DNA of 64,000 bases from Massilia endophytica (GCF_021165955.1 NZ_CP088952.1:2356001-2420000); one strand, 5' to 3'; counted from the stretch's first letter, positions 8,821 to 16,877 are shown. Notes: generated by a model not told the origin, from the sequence alone. Program-made: numbers and translations.

Positions 8821-9735
8821 TTACGCTCCTTTGGAAGCAGCCATTTGCGCTGCCACTTCCGCTGCGAAGTCGTCTACCTTCTTCTCGATGCCTTCGCCCA
8901 CCACGTACATGGTGAATGCCTTCACGGAAGCATTGTTGGCCTTCAGCATCTGCTCGATGGTCTGCTTGTCGTTCTTCACGAAAGCCTGGTTCAGCAGCGA
9001 CACTTCCTTCAGGTACTTCTGCACGGAACCTTCCAGACGCTTGGCAACGATCTCCGGCGACTGGGCGGGCTTGCCTTCGGCAGCAGCCTTGGCGGCATCT
9101 TCGTCGGCCTTGGCCTGGGCGACCGAACGCTCTTTCTCGATCAGTTCAGCAGGCACTTGCTCGGAGGACAGGGCCACCGGCTTCATTGCGGCGATGTGCA
9201 TGGCCACGTCCTTGCCCACCTGGTCGTCGGCGCCTTCGAACTCGACGATCACGCCGATCTTGGTGCCGTGCAGGTAGGAAGCCAGCTTGGCGCTGGTTTC
9301 GAAGCGCTGGAAGCGGCGGATGGACATGTTCTCGCCGATCTTGCCGACCAGGGCGGAACGCACTTCTTCCAGGGTCTGGCCGTTGCCGGTATCCAGGGCC
9401 AGCAGGGCAGCCACATCGGCCGGGTTCTTCTCGGCAGCCAGGCGGGCAGCGGTGTTTGCCAGGGCCAGGAAGTCGTCGTTCTTGGCCACGAAGTCGGTTT
9501 CCGAGTTCACTTCCACCAGCGCGCCAACCTTGCCGGAGATGTAGGTGGCGACCACGCCTTCAGCGGTGATACGGGCGGAAGCCTTGGCAGCCTTGCCGCC
9601 CAGCTTCACGCGCAGAATCTCTTCCGCCTTGCCCATATCGCCATCGGCTTCGGTCAGGGCCTTTTTGCATTCCATCATCGGTGCGTCGGTCTTTGCGCGC
9701 AGTTCGCCGACCATTGCTGCAGTAATCGCTGCCAT
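8821..9735 (-). CDS. tsf: Translation elongation factor Ts
   Basis: 304 residues. Nucleotide exchange factor for EF-Tu. The N-terminal UBA-like domain carries the signature MVGELRAKTDAPMMECKKAL and GDMGKAEEILRVKL. The core has VEVNSETDFVAKN (about residues 74-86), whose TDFVAKN contacts EF-Tu. A four-helix dimerisation part and C-terminal module follow. It lies between rpsB and pyrH with hairpins on both sides. Confidence 0.97.
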   Translation of the reverse strand: MAAITAAMVGELRAKTDAPMMECKKALTEADGDMGKAEEILRVKLGGKAAKASARITAEGVVATYISGKVGALVEVNSETDFVAKNDDFLALANTAARLAAEKNPADVAALLALDTGNGQTLEEVRSALVGKIGENMSIRRFQRFETSAKLASYLHGTKIGVIVEFEGADDQVGKDVAMHIAAMKPVALSSEQVPAELIEKERSVAQAKADEDAAKAAAEGKPAQSPEIVAKRLEGSVQKYLKEVSLLNQAFVKNDKQTIEQMLKANNASVKAFTMYVVGEGIEKKVDDFAAEVAAQMAASKGA

Positions 9736-9808
9736 GTAATTCTCCTGTATTCGGTGGGTCGACCGGGGCGGCGCCTTGCGGCAGCCAGCTCATCCGGACA
9801 TTTTCGTT

Positions 9809-9868
9809 AAAAAAAAGGGGGAGCCGATGCCACCCCTTTTCAATGCTGAGGCCTGCCTTGCGGCAGGC
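9809..9868 (-). terminator. Stem-loops with T-run between rpsB and tsf (probable attenuating terminator)
   Basis: Minus strand after the rpsB stop shows a 7-bp hairpin GCCTGCC/GGCAGGC (9851-9868), then AAAAGGGG...CCCCCTTTTTTTT (9809-9842), a stem ending in a run of eight T residues. rpsB and tsf are usually cotranscribed with partial termination between them, which fits. Confidence 0.65.
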
Positions 9869-9876
9869 ACGGCCAA

Positions 9877-10629
9877 TTAAGCCTGTTCGTTCACTTCCAC
9901 GAACTCGTCGCCGCTGGCAGCCTTGATGGACTCCAGGACTTCGGTGGAGGCGTTCGCACGGCCTTCCAGGATCGCGTCTGCCACGCCGCGGGCGTACAGG
10001 GTGATCGCTTTGGAGGAGTCGTCGTTACCAGGGATAACGTAGGTCACGCCTTCTGGCGAGTGGTTGGTATCGACCACGCCGATCACTGGAATGCCCAGTT
10101 TCGCAGCTTCGGTCACGGCGCCCTTGTGGTAGCCAACGTCCACCACGAAGATTGCGTCCGGCACACCGCCCATATCCTTGATGCCGCCGATGGACTTCTG
10201 CAGCTTGTCCAGCTCGCGGCGGAACAGCAGGGCTTCCTTCTTCGACAGCTTCTCGACGGAACCGTCTTCGATGGCGGCTTCCATGTCTTTCAGGCGCTTG
10301 ATCGAGGTCTTGATGGTCTTGAAGTTGGTCAGCATGCCGCCCAGCCAACGCTGGTCGACGTAAGGCACGCCTGCGCGCTGCGCTTCAGCGGCGATGATGT
10401 CACGGGCTTGACGCTTGGTGCCAACCAGCAGGATGGTGCCGCGGTTAGCAGCGATCTGACGCACGGTCTTCATCGCTTCCTGGTACATGCCCAGGGTTTT
10501 TTCCAGGTTGATGATGTGAATTTTATTGCGGTGGCCGAAGATGAACGGAGCCATCTTTGGGTTCCAGAAACGGGTTTGGTGGCCGAAATGGACGCCGGCT
10601 TCCAGCATTTCACGCATCGTTACAGACAT
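9877..10629 (-). CDS. rpsB: 30S ribosomal protein S2
   Basis: 250 residues from the ATG at 10629 (GGAG Shine-Dalgarno); a longer upstream reading has no family similarity. Family motifs: MLEAGVHFGHQTRFWNPKM at the N-terminus, RWLGGMLTNFKTIK near residue 105 and GIPVIGVVDTNHSPEGV near residue 180. It opens the long minus-strand run of translation and envelope genes. The neighbour on the other side is normally map; here about 6.3 kb of accessory genes separate them. Confidence 0.97.
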   Translation of the reverse strand: MSVTMREMLEAGVHFGHQTRFWNPKMAPFIFGHRNKIHIINLEKTLGMYQEAMKTVRQIAANRGTILLVGTKRQARDIIAAEAQRAGVPYVDQRWLGGMLTNFKTIKTSIKRLKDMEAAIEDGSVEKLSKKEALLFRRELDKLQKSIGGIKDMGGVPDAIFVVDVGYHKGAVTEAAKLGIPVIGVVDTNHSPEGVTYVIPGNDDSSKAITLYARGVADAILEGRANASTEVLESIKAASGDEFVEVNEQA

Positions 10630-10757
10630 TATTAACTCCAGGGTTGGGTCTGGAATCCACTCAGTCACCCTTGCGGGCACCCTTGTAGAGAGGATTCGAG
10701 TTTATTAACAATAAGAAATTTACTGCATTGCCCGGACACCTATCCGAGCAACCCGAG

Positions 10758-10787
10758 ATTCTACTCTGAAAACGCCCCTTCGGGCAA
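10758..10787 (-). promoter_or_regulatory. Probable sigma-70 promoter of rpsB
   Basis: On the minus strand TTGCCC (10787-10782), an 18-nt spacer and TAGAAT (10763-10758). It would give a leader of about 120 nt before the rpsB ATG. rpsB leaders are commonly autoregulated by S2, so a long leader is expected. The box match is only moderate. Confidence 0.45.
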
Positions 10788-10910
10788 GCCTCCTTAGCTC
10801 TGCGGTAACGCAAGCGGACTTGACGAAATCCACACTAAGTATTTCCTCTCGGACTATGATGACTTAAAGACATATCTTTTTTGCAACTCAATTGTCGAGA
10901 GGAATCTACC

Positions 10911-11708
10911 ATGAGCCTGATCCTCGCCGCCGCCGTCGTTGCCCAGAGCTGCGCCTGGGACCAGCCCGGTCACAACCCCTACACGGGTTCACCAGAAGCC
11001 GCCCTCGCCCACTACAAGGACATTCCGCCTGCGCAGCGGCGTGCACTGGCCGAGAAAATAGCTCAGGGCAGAACGGATGACGAGGTGGAGATCAGCCGAA
11101 ACGGCATTTCCGGCAAGAAGCGGCAGTACTATCCGGAGATCAAGGACATGCATTTCGGCGCAGGCAAGGTCTGCCGCGACATCACACGGAAGAAATGGAA
11201 GCTGGAGCACCGCGAGCCCGGGGCGGTGTACTGCACGGTGGACCACTGCGTGATGGTGCCCAGGGTCTGCGGCAACATCAGCCGGGTGACGCCCCGGCCG
11301 CTGGGCGGCGGCCCTCTGCTCGGCTCACTCCATCCCGCGCGCGGCCGATTGCTGCCCGCCGCCCCACCGCAGACGCCCATCTACGACGTATCCGGCCCCT
11401 CGGGCGAGGAACCGGAGCTGGCCGTGCCAAGGTACTATCCCATCGACGAGCGGTACGGCAGGCCCGCTCCCGCCCGGGACGAGCATTACGCCCTCGGCCG
11501 CTTCCCGGGCGGCATCGCCTCCCTGCCCGTGCCGGGCTACCCGGGTCCGGGCCGCGACACCATCTCTCCCATTCCCGAACCTGCCAGCTGGTCGCTGCTG
11601 CTCTACGGCTTCCTCTGCCTTGGCCTGCACCCGCTCAAAAGGTTTATCGCGCGAAAGCAAAGGCAGAGGCGAATGCGGATGGGCCGCCAGCTGGCGCAGC
11701 GTCCGTAG
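10911..11708 (+). CDS. PEP-CTERM-anchored exported protein (MHFG type)
   Basis: 265 residues from the ATG at 10911 (GAGAGGAA Shine-Dalgarno). The N-terminus is a short hydrophobic signal-like segment. A central stretch KDMHFGAGKVCRDITRKKW matches what I recall of the MHFG-type PEP-CTERM proteins. It is followed by a cysteine-containing segment (VYCTVDHCVMVPRVCGN), a proline/glycine-rich linker, then IPEPASWSLLLYGFLC plus a basic tail, which is the PEP-CTERM sorting signal recognised by exosortase. The protein is therefore probably exported and processed at the envelope. Function unknown. Transcribed alone, divergent from rpsB, with a TATGAT -10-like box at 10855-10860. Confidence 0.75.
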   Translation: MSLILAAAVVAQSCAWDQPGHNPYTGSPEAALAHYKDIPPAQRRALAEKIAQGRTDDEVEISRNGISGKKRQYYPEIKDMHFGAGKVCRDITRKKWKLEHREPGAVYCTVDHCVMVPRVCGNISRVTPRPLGGGPLLGSLHPARGRLLPAAPPQTPIYDVSGPSGEEPELAVPRYYPIDERYGRPAPARDEHYALGRFPGGIASLPVPGYPGPGRDTISPIPEPASWSLLLYGFLCLGLHPLKRFIARKQRQRRMRMGRQLAQRP

Positions 11709-11717
11709 GCTTGCGCG

Positions 11718-12071
11718 TTAATTGATGACCCAGCTGTATTGAACCTTGATCCAGCCCGGGGTAATCTGGCCATCCTTGGCGGCCGGTTTGAACTTGCATT
11801 TGCTGCCTGCGCGCAGGGAGGCCTTGTCCAACGCCCGGTAACCGCTCGATTCGATGAGTTCAGCATCCGTCACGCTGCCGTCGGCCCCTACCAGCAGCTT
11901 CATCGTGACATCGCCCTGCTGATCATCGTCCAGCCAGCTCATCAGGTACTCCGGGACTTCACAGGCGTTCCTATCCAGCCGGGCCTGCAGGCCGGCGGCC
12001 GAGGCCTGCCCGGACAGCATGCACACGAACAACAGCGATGCCACAGCACTGCTACGAAGGTGGGTCAACAT
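11718..12071 (-). CDS. Secreted TonB C-terminal domain protein
   Basis: 117 residues. A signal peptide (cleavage near ASA, residue 25) is followed by one domain with the TonB-C pattern: GDVTMKLLVGADGSVTDAEL, then a helix (ALDKASLRAG) and KFKPAAKDGQITPGWIKVQYSW. Two cysteines (about 37 and 92) may form a disulfide. Unlike true TonB it lacks the N-terminal membrane anchor and proline-rich spacer, so it is probably a periplasmic protein with a TonB-like fold rather than an energy transducer. No exbB/exbD is nearby. It ends 9 nt from the convergent PEP-CTERM gene. Confidence 0.7.
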   Translation of the reverse strand: MLTHLRSSAVASLLFVCMLSGQASAAGLQARLDRNACEVPEYLMSWLDDDQQGDVTMKLLVGADGSVTDAELIESSGYRALDKASLRAGSKCKFKPAAKDGQITPGWIKVQYSWVIN

Positions 12072-12225
12072 AATTCCTCCCGCTTGGTCAGATGAAACGA
12101 TTGATTGGATCGAACGAAATCTGGCGTTACGGATTGAATATAGTGCAGCGCACCATATCTTTGAAATTTATTGTTTGATTACCTATCATTCATGGCGCGC
12201 ATAATACAAGCGACTTACGGCGCAC

Positions 12226-12696
12226 TCAGGGGAAGAAGCGCGGGTCGTAGATCCATTTGCGGACCGTTGTGGCGACGATTGAGGCCGAATTGGCGTGCGC
12301 CGGATTGATGAGTATGTTGTATTCGTCAGGCACGATAACGGAGGGCACCTGCAGTAGGGCTGCGGCGTTGGATGCGATCCATGCATCGCCCGCCATGCTG
12401 GCCGTTACTCCAGCCGGGATGGCGTCCCATCCGCCGGGCAAGGGATCGAGCACCGTACGCTTTTCCCAGACGGCGTCAGGTATGTCTACCCGCACCAGGT
12501 AGCGGTCGTACGGGAGCGTGCCCCCGCGAAGGTAATGAACAGTCTCCAAAGTCGCCAGCGCGATGTTCGCGGCACAGTACACGACATGCGTGCCCTTGCT
12601 GTTCCAGCGCCCGCCCGTCAACTTGGCGCCAGTACCGGTCAGATCGTTGGCGGGGTATGTCGGCGCCTCGACCGAAATCCGCCATACCGGAACCAT
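12226..12696 (-). CDS. RES-domain toxin
   Basis: 156 residues. RES toxins consume NAD+ and block growth when not bound by their Xre/ParS-type antitoxin. The family residues are visible: Arg 30 in GGRWNSKGTHVVY, Glu 51 in ALATLETVHYL and Ser 119 in VPSVIVPDEYNILINP. The start ATG overlaps the antitoxin stop by one base (TAATG), so the pair is translationally coupled, antitoxin first, as in known RES/Xre modules. Length is normal for the family and no key residue is missing. Confidence 0.9.
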   Translation of the reverse strand: MVPVWRISVEAPTYPANDLTGTGAKLTGGRWNSKGTHVVYCAANIALATLETVHYLRGGTLPYDRYLVRVDIPDAVWEKRTVLDPLPGGWDAIPAGVTASMAGDAWIASNAAALLQVPSVIVPDEYNILINPAHANSASIVATTVRKWIYDPRFFP

Positions 12697-13259
12697 TACG
12701 CGTACGCCCCGCTTTGGGTCATGGCGAGCAGGTCCGCCACCATTCTCTGCCCCTCGAAGGTATCCATGTAGCTCGCCGGCGTTTCACCCCCAAGTGCTGG
12801 CAAGGGCCCCGCCAGCCACTCCGATAGCCAGCGCGCCGCATCGAAATGAACCGGATCGCCCGACTCCTCGACCATCCGCTGAACCATGCCAATCATCGAC
12901 TCGACGCCCAGCACCCGTTCAGATTCATCCTTGGACAGCAGCGCGGCCGCCCTCTCCTTTCGGCTGATCGTCGCGCGCGACAAACCCAGGCTGGACAGCA
13001 AGGCCTCCTTGGGCATGCCCATGCGGGCAGAAAGACTGCCTACCGAGGAAGCAGGTATGCCCTGCCGGATAATTGAAATGCGAGATTGGGGATCGAAGAG
13101 ATGGAGCTTCTGAGCCTCGACGACCGTCACCACCTTGCGCGCGGCAGGAGTTGCCGCTTTCGCGCGCGTCGAAGCGCCGCCATCTGCAGCCTTGGCCTTC
13201 TTCACGTGGACGTCCCGCAACGGCGCAGCAGCTTTCGACGCGGGTTTTGCGCTTGCCAT
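12696..13259 (-). CDS. Xre/MbcA/ParS-type antitoxin of the RES toxin
   Basis: 187 residues. The central part (about 55-110) is an Xre-like helix-turn-helix; the C-terminal part (about 110-187), with ALLSKDESERVLGVESMIGMV and FDAARWLSEWLAGPLPALGG, is the MbcA/ParS toxin-binding domain that caps the RES toxin. The first 45 residues are unusual: alanine/lysine-rich and low in complexity (KPASKAAAPLRDVHVKKAKA), resembling a histone-H1-like DNA-binding tail. It is the first gene of the two-gene operon and an operator-like repeat precedes it. Confidence 0.88.
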   Translation of the reverse strand: MASAKPASKAAAPLRDVHVKKAKAADGGASTRAKAATPAARKVVTVVEAQKLHLFDPQSRISIIRQGIPASSVGSLSARMGMPKEALLSSLGLSRATISRKERAAALLSKDESERVLGVESMIGMVQRMVEESGDPVHFDAARWLSEWLAGPLPALGGETPASYMDTFEGQRMVADLLAMTQSGAYA

Positions 13260-13268
13260 AGTCGCCTC

Positions 13269-13299
13269 CTTTGAGACTTAAATATAGCTCAAATGAGAC
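13269..13299 (-). promoter_or_regulatory. Operator-like repeats and -10 box of the RES/Xre operon
   Basis: Just upstream of the antitoxin ATG, TGAGAC occurs twice on the plus strand (13272-13277 and 13294-13299), 22 bp apart, i.e. two helical turns. TTTGAG/CTCAAA form an inverted pair and CTCAAATGAG (13288-13297) is a perfect palindrome. Between them on the minus strand lies TATATT, a good -10, with TTGCGC 16 nt before it. This is the layout expected for autorepression by the antitoxin. Confidence 0.55.
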
Positions 13300-13386
13300 A
13301 TGGCGCAAAATAGCAGCTGCCCGATATGCGCTGCAAAGGCCGAAAATCTTGCGCTCGTTGCGATCAGCTTGGTTTAATCTAGCACT

Positions 13387-13767
13387 TCAGCAGATGGAAC
13401 CGGGGATGCTTTTCCCCGTCCGTAGATCAAATCCAAAGTGGCAGGTGTAGCCGTTCTCTCTCGTGTGCACACAGTCGATATCACCCTTTCGGCGCTCCCG
13501 GTAATGCGGGGCGGAGCTGCATGCCTCGGCCTCCTTGACGTCTGGCCCGATGCTCTGAAACAGTTCTTTTGCCGCCTGCCCCTTGAGCATAAACGCAGAT
13601 TTTCGCTCCGGCGGCTTCGGAGGAGCCATTTCCGACAAAGACCCTGAATAGACTTGATAGCTGCCGGTGAAAGCCTTGTACTCCTCACTCCACCGCTTGT
13701 CTTCGCTGGCCCAGGCCAAGGAGGATAAGCACGTCACACCAATTGAGAACGAGAGAATATGCCGCAT
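13387..13767 (-). CDS. Putative periplasmic immunity protein of the type VI effector
   Basis: 126 residues of unknown family. It has a clear signal peptide (cleavage near AWA, residue 20) and a mature part of about 105 residues with four cysteines, suggesting two disulfides in the periplasm. It begins two nt after the stop of the murein endopeptidase gene and is the last gene of the hcp-effector unit. A small exported protein directly behind a type VI peptidoglycan hydrolase is the usual layout of an immunity protein; this is inferred from position and export, not homology. Confidence 0.6.
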   Translation of the reverse strand: MRHILSFSIGVTCLSSLAWASEDKRWSEEYKAFTGSYQVYSGSLSEMAPPKPPERKSAFMLKGQAAKELFQSIGPDVKEAEACSSAPHYRERRKGDIDCVHTRENGYTCHFGFDLRTGKSIPGSIC

Positions 13768-13769
13768 AG

Positions 13770-14258
13770 TCAGATCCTGATCTTCACGTGGAAATGGTCG
13801 TCATGGTCGACCAGAGAGCGCACGCGCCCCGGAATGGCATGCTGCACTCTCTCGTCGTTGAAGTAGATTGCGGACACGCTGGGATGATTGGCAAAGAGCC
13901 GAATCAGCTTGGTCGTGGCCTCAAGATCGTATGCCGCGTCGAATCGCGACACACGTGCACTCTGTCCCACCAGCTTATCGCGCCGCACTGGTCGAAGGTC
14001 TACGTCAATGCCTTGCTGGTGGCCACGATGCTTAGGATATTCCTTTCCGTCAGCAAGACTGATGTTCCCTATTCCGAACTTCCTGTCATCCATTGCCTGC
14101 CATTCCCTCTCGATCAGGAAAAGCACGGACAACAGCGCTGGATGGGCAAACTGGCCCCGGCCGCGGTCGGGGACTCCGTACACGTAATAACCTGCCTGCT
14201 CAGGCGCCTGGGGAAGTACAAAGTATCCACGCGAGTCTTTGGGTTGGACTTCAAGCAT
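13770..14258 (-). CDS. MepA-like (M74) murein endopeptidase, probable type VI effector
   Basis: 162 residues. The zinc-site motifs of penicillin-insensitive murein endopeptidases are intact: HRGHQQGIDVDLRP (77-90, ligands His 80 and Asp 87) and DHDDHFHVKI (151-160, ligand His 157). MepA cuts D-Ala-mDAP cross-links. Unlike housekeeping MepA it is short and has no signal peptide, so it would need another export route. It lies 15 nt after an hcp gene and 2 nt before a small exported protein, which points to an Hcp-carried antibacterial effector. The ATG has only a weak Shine-Dalgarno, so coupling to hcp translation is possible. Confidence 0.85.
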   Translation of the reverse strand: MLEVQPKDSRGYFVLPQAPEQAGYYVYGVPDRGRGQFAHPALLSVLFLIEREWQAMDDRKFGIGNISLADGKEYPKHRGHQQGIDVDLRPVRRDKLVGQSARVSRFDAAYDLEATTKLIRLFANHPSVSAIYFNDERVQHAIPGRVRSLVDHDDHFHVKIRI

Positions 14259-14273
14259 GCTGGGCTCGCGTCG

Positions 14274-14765
14274 TCAGATGATCTTGTTGGCAGAGGCATC
14301 CCAGCCGCCAGCAGTATTGCCACCTGCACCGCCGCTGATGTTCTGCTGGGTGTATTTCCACCTGACCTTCGAGAACTTGAGCGCCACGTTCTCATACATG
14401 ATCTTGCCCGCCCCAACGCTTGGAGCGACATGGCCGATCAGTACGTTTTCCAACTCGATCTCGTAATACTTGATTCGTTCGCCCTGTCCATCGGCTCTCA
14501 TGAACTCGATCCGCGCTTTCGGGATCGTCCTGCCTGCAGCGCAGGTCTGGGCCAAAATGGGTGAGGAAAGGTCCGCCAGTTTGACGAAGCTGATCTCAGA
14601 CAGCTCTGCACGTTCCGCGGTATGACCACCTCCTGTGGAGGCAGTGGCGGAGCGCGGCTGCGATATCGACCAGCCCACCGATTCGCATTCGATCCAGTCC
14701 TTGTGGCGGTCGTCGCGAGATTCACCTCGAATACCTTCGATGTGAAGATATACGTCAATTGCCAT
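14274..14765 (-). CDS. hcp: Hcp, type VI secretion tube protein
   Basis: 163 residues, the classical Hcp1 length. The N-terminus MAIDVYLHIEGIRGES, the middle KDWIECESVGWSISQPRS and GGGHTAERAELSEISFVKLAD are family hallmarks; hexamers stack to form the inner tube and carry small effectors in the pore. A strong AGGAGG Shine-Dalgarno precedes the ATG. No tssB/tssC/clpV or vgrG gene is in the window, so this is an orphan hcp leading an effector/immunity cassette that would depend on a core type VI cluster elsewhere. Its promoter should lie in 14766-14889. Confidence 0.93.
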   Translation of the reverse strand: MAIDVYLHIEGIRGESRDDRHKDWIECESVGWSISQPRSATASTGGGHTAERAELSEISFVKLADLSSPILAQTCAAGRTIPKARIEFMRADGQGERIKYYEIELENVLIGHVAPSVGAGKIMYENVALKFSKVRWKYTQQNISGGAGGNTAGGWDASANKII

Positions 14766-14889
14766 ATAACCCTCCTGAACGAAAAATCAGTATGGTTACT
14801 TATCAACGCAGGACTCACGTTGATACTCCGCAATAATCCCGTTAGGAAAACTTCAAGAGCTCAAATAGCCTGCAACCGCCGACTAGGAA

Positions 14890-15549
14890 CTAGCTATACA
14901 TTTGTTGGAGCCAGCTGCATAACTGAGGAAATTTATCTGCTGTCACGTCAACAACATCACGCTCGACCGCCTTTTCTAGTGGCATTCCCGCCCACTTCTG
15001 CCACGCTAGCCAAGTCGACAGTACGGCCTTATCCGTATGCGTTTTATTAAATAGGGGCTCTTTGATACCTTGAACAGCTTTCTTCGCGTGAGCTAATAGC
15101 GGTTTCTGGCCTTGCTCAGCGGCAGCGATGATCAAAGACTCAGCCATTCCATCGTTATGATGGTCTGGCATGACCCAAAATCCGCATTTAGCTGAGAAGT
15201 TACTGTGTTCGTGCATCTCACCGCGCCCAACCACCTGTGCCAACGATAGCGAATGAGAGAAACCATGCTCACCAAACTTCTGAACAAGCATATTTCGCCT
15301 TACATGAAATCCATGTTGATCAGGATAGTCGGCGTCAAGCACAACGCCAATTCGTTCGTACGTCCCCACAGGAACGCGCTTCAGCGTCACTCCCAATGCA
15401 GCTTTTAAATTATCCACGCCATTTCCACCACCACCTTCCATGTCACGCGGCGGATAGATCTCCACACCCGAAAGTCGTATTTTCTTAAGCAGAGTAGCAA
15501 AGAACAATTTATCCGTTTCACCCTCAACAATCAAAATTTTCTTGCTCAT
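14890..15549 (-). CDS. DUF3226 TOPRIM-fold protein, partner of the adjacent ATPase
   Basis: 219 residues. TOPRIM features: KILIVEGETDKLFF at the N-terminus (Glu 9) and VVLDADYPD (Asp 72/Asp 74), the E and DxD metal-binding positions; GFWVMPDHHNDGMAESL (about 125-140) is typical of DUF3226. Such domains are found in OLD-type nucleases. It follows the ATPase gene after only 3 nt, so both are one operon. Base composition is much more AT-rich than the flanking core genes, suggesting horizontal transfer. A role as nuclease or toxin subunit of a two-gene defence system is inference. Confidence 0.8.
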   Translation of the reverse strand: MSKKILIVEGETDKLFFATLLKKIRLSGVEIYPPRDMEGGGGNGVDNLKAALGVTLKRVPVGTYERIGVVLDADYPDQHGFHVRRNMLVQKFGEHGFSHSLSLAQVVGRGEMHEHSNFSAKCGFWVMPDHHNDGMAESLIIAAAEQGQKPLLAHAKKAVQGIKEPLFNKTHTDKAVLSTWLAWQKWAGMPLEKAVERDVVDVTADKFPQLCSWLQQMYS

Positions 15550-15552
15550 AAC

Positions 15553-16797
15553 TCATCTCAGCTCAATATCACTTTTTGAGGCAAAATAAAGCTCACGCTC
15601 ATCGTAAAGAGTCGCAATGGTTCGTTCGTCATCTTTGAATCCAACGGATTTCGCCAGATGGATTCCCATTCCGTATCCGTCGTGCTCTTTCGCCATATCT
15701 GCGAAAGCTCGCACAGTGTCAGAACTATGTGTTGTAGCAAACACCTGCACGTTCAATTTTCCGGCATGGTAGAAAATCGAGTCCCAGATCTTCCTTTGAA
15801 TTGAATAATGCAATCCGTTCTCAAATTCATCAATCAGCAATATCCCATCGCGCGCCGCGTAGAGGCTCAGAATTATTTGCAATAACCGAAGAATACCATC
15901 ACCTGAACTAGCAAGAGGCATTCGATTCTGTGAATCGCTCATCTTCAAAAGAGCCGTTCGCCTCGGCTGCCCCATAGAACGCCGACCAAATTGACGATAG
16001 TCGCCCTGATCAACAAATACAAGTCCTTCAATTCTGCTATCAATAACGCGCAACGCATCTACCACAACATCTTCAAAATCAGTAAGCGCAACTCGGTCCC
16101 ACATCCATCCGATTTCAGCCACTGCCAGCATTCTCGTAGGGACATAACTATAAGGAATTGTCGGCATTCCAGAAAACCATCTTTCCGACAGTCGACGGGC
16201 CGACAAAGAACTCCCATCACTTGGCAACTCATCCAGATTTAGGTAAGAACGAAGCAAGCGCGACTCAGGAGTCCTCGCTCGTACGAGCAAAACAGGCGTT
16301 AGAGCATCAAACTCTGCAAGCTTCCTTAATTCAATGTCATCCGTAATAAAGCGGCGACGAATATGAGGCTCCACTCCATCCTCGGCCTCCTTAACATCTG
16401 CGACCTCTGAGAGCCAAGCCCGTGTGATCTCAACAAAATTTATGGGCTTGCTTTCGCCAATATAAATTCCCGGATCTCCCAATTCGTTATATCGTCGGCC
16501 GAAAAACATACTTTCAAAAATCTCACTCTCCAGCAGTGAGGTAGACATTTCTCGCGAATCAAAAGACGTTTCACCTCGTGCGATGGCGATTTCATTCAAC
16601 AAATTCGGGTCAGCACGACCACAGTACACTCTAAGGGCCTCAAGCAATGTACTCTTGCCCGCGTTATTTCCACCCATTATTAAATTTACATTACCAAGCC
16701 TTTCGATATCCATACTCTCTATCGAGCGGTAATTTCGAATCATTAGGCTATCCAGCATTTTTAACCCCGCGATTATTGATTTGTTCACTAAGCGCAT
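15553..16797 (-). CDS. AAA/ABC-type ATPase (OLD/RecF-like), first gene of ATPase-TOPRIM pair
   Basis: 414 residues from the ATG at 16797, chosen for an AGGAG nine nt upstream; ATG 16758 is an alternative. N-terminal RNYRSIESMDIERLGNVNL followed by Walker A GGNNAGKS (42-49) is typical of SMC/RecF/OLD-like ATPases. A signature-like SSGDGILRLLQI, Walker B ILLIDEFENGLHYS (about 316-328) and a switch TTHSSDT (about 355) follow. It resembles the ATPase half of split OLD or PARIS-type systems. AT-rich relative to neighbours; divergent from map. Substrate unknown. Confidence 0.82.
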   Translation of the reverse strand: MRLVNKSIIAGLKMLDSLMIRNYRSIESMDIERLGNVNLIMGGNNAGKSTLLEALRVYCGRADPNLLNEIAIARGETSFDSREMSTSLLESEIFESMFFGRRYNELGDPGIYIGESKPINFVEITRAWLSEVADVKEAEDGVEPHIRRRFITDDIELRKLAEFDALTPVLLVRARTPESRLLRSYLNLDELPSDGSSLSARRLSERWFSGMPTIPYSYVPTRMLAVAEIGWMWDRVALTDFEDVVVDALRVIDSRIEGLVFVDQGDYRQFGRRSMGQPRRTALLKMSDSQNRMPLASSGDGILRLLQIILSLYAARDGILLIDEFENGLHYSIQRKIWDSIFYHAGKLNVQVFATTHSSDTVRAFADMAKEHDGYGMGIHLAKSVGFKDDERTIATLYDERELYFASKSDIELR

Positions 16798-16871
16798 TGT
16801 CACACACTCCTGATAGCCCGTCGAGTCATCCTCTAATGGTCGCAAAGACTCCTTTCCTTGCGTGCCTCGTT

Positions 16872-16877
16872 TATAAT
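16872..16877 (+). promoter_or_regulatory. -10 box of the map promoter
   Basis: A consensus TATAAT lies 30 nt upstream of the map ATG used here. Transcription starting about 7 nt after it would leave only a short leader and would exclude the in-frame ATG at 16880, which supports the start at 16907. No good -35 box is evident. Confidence 0.5.
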
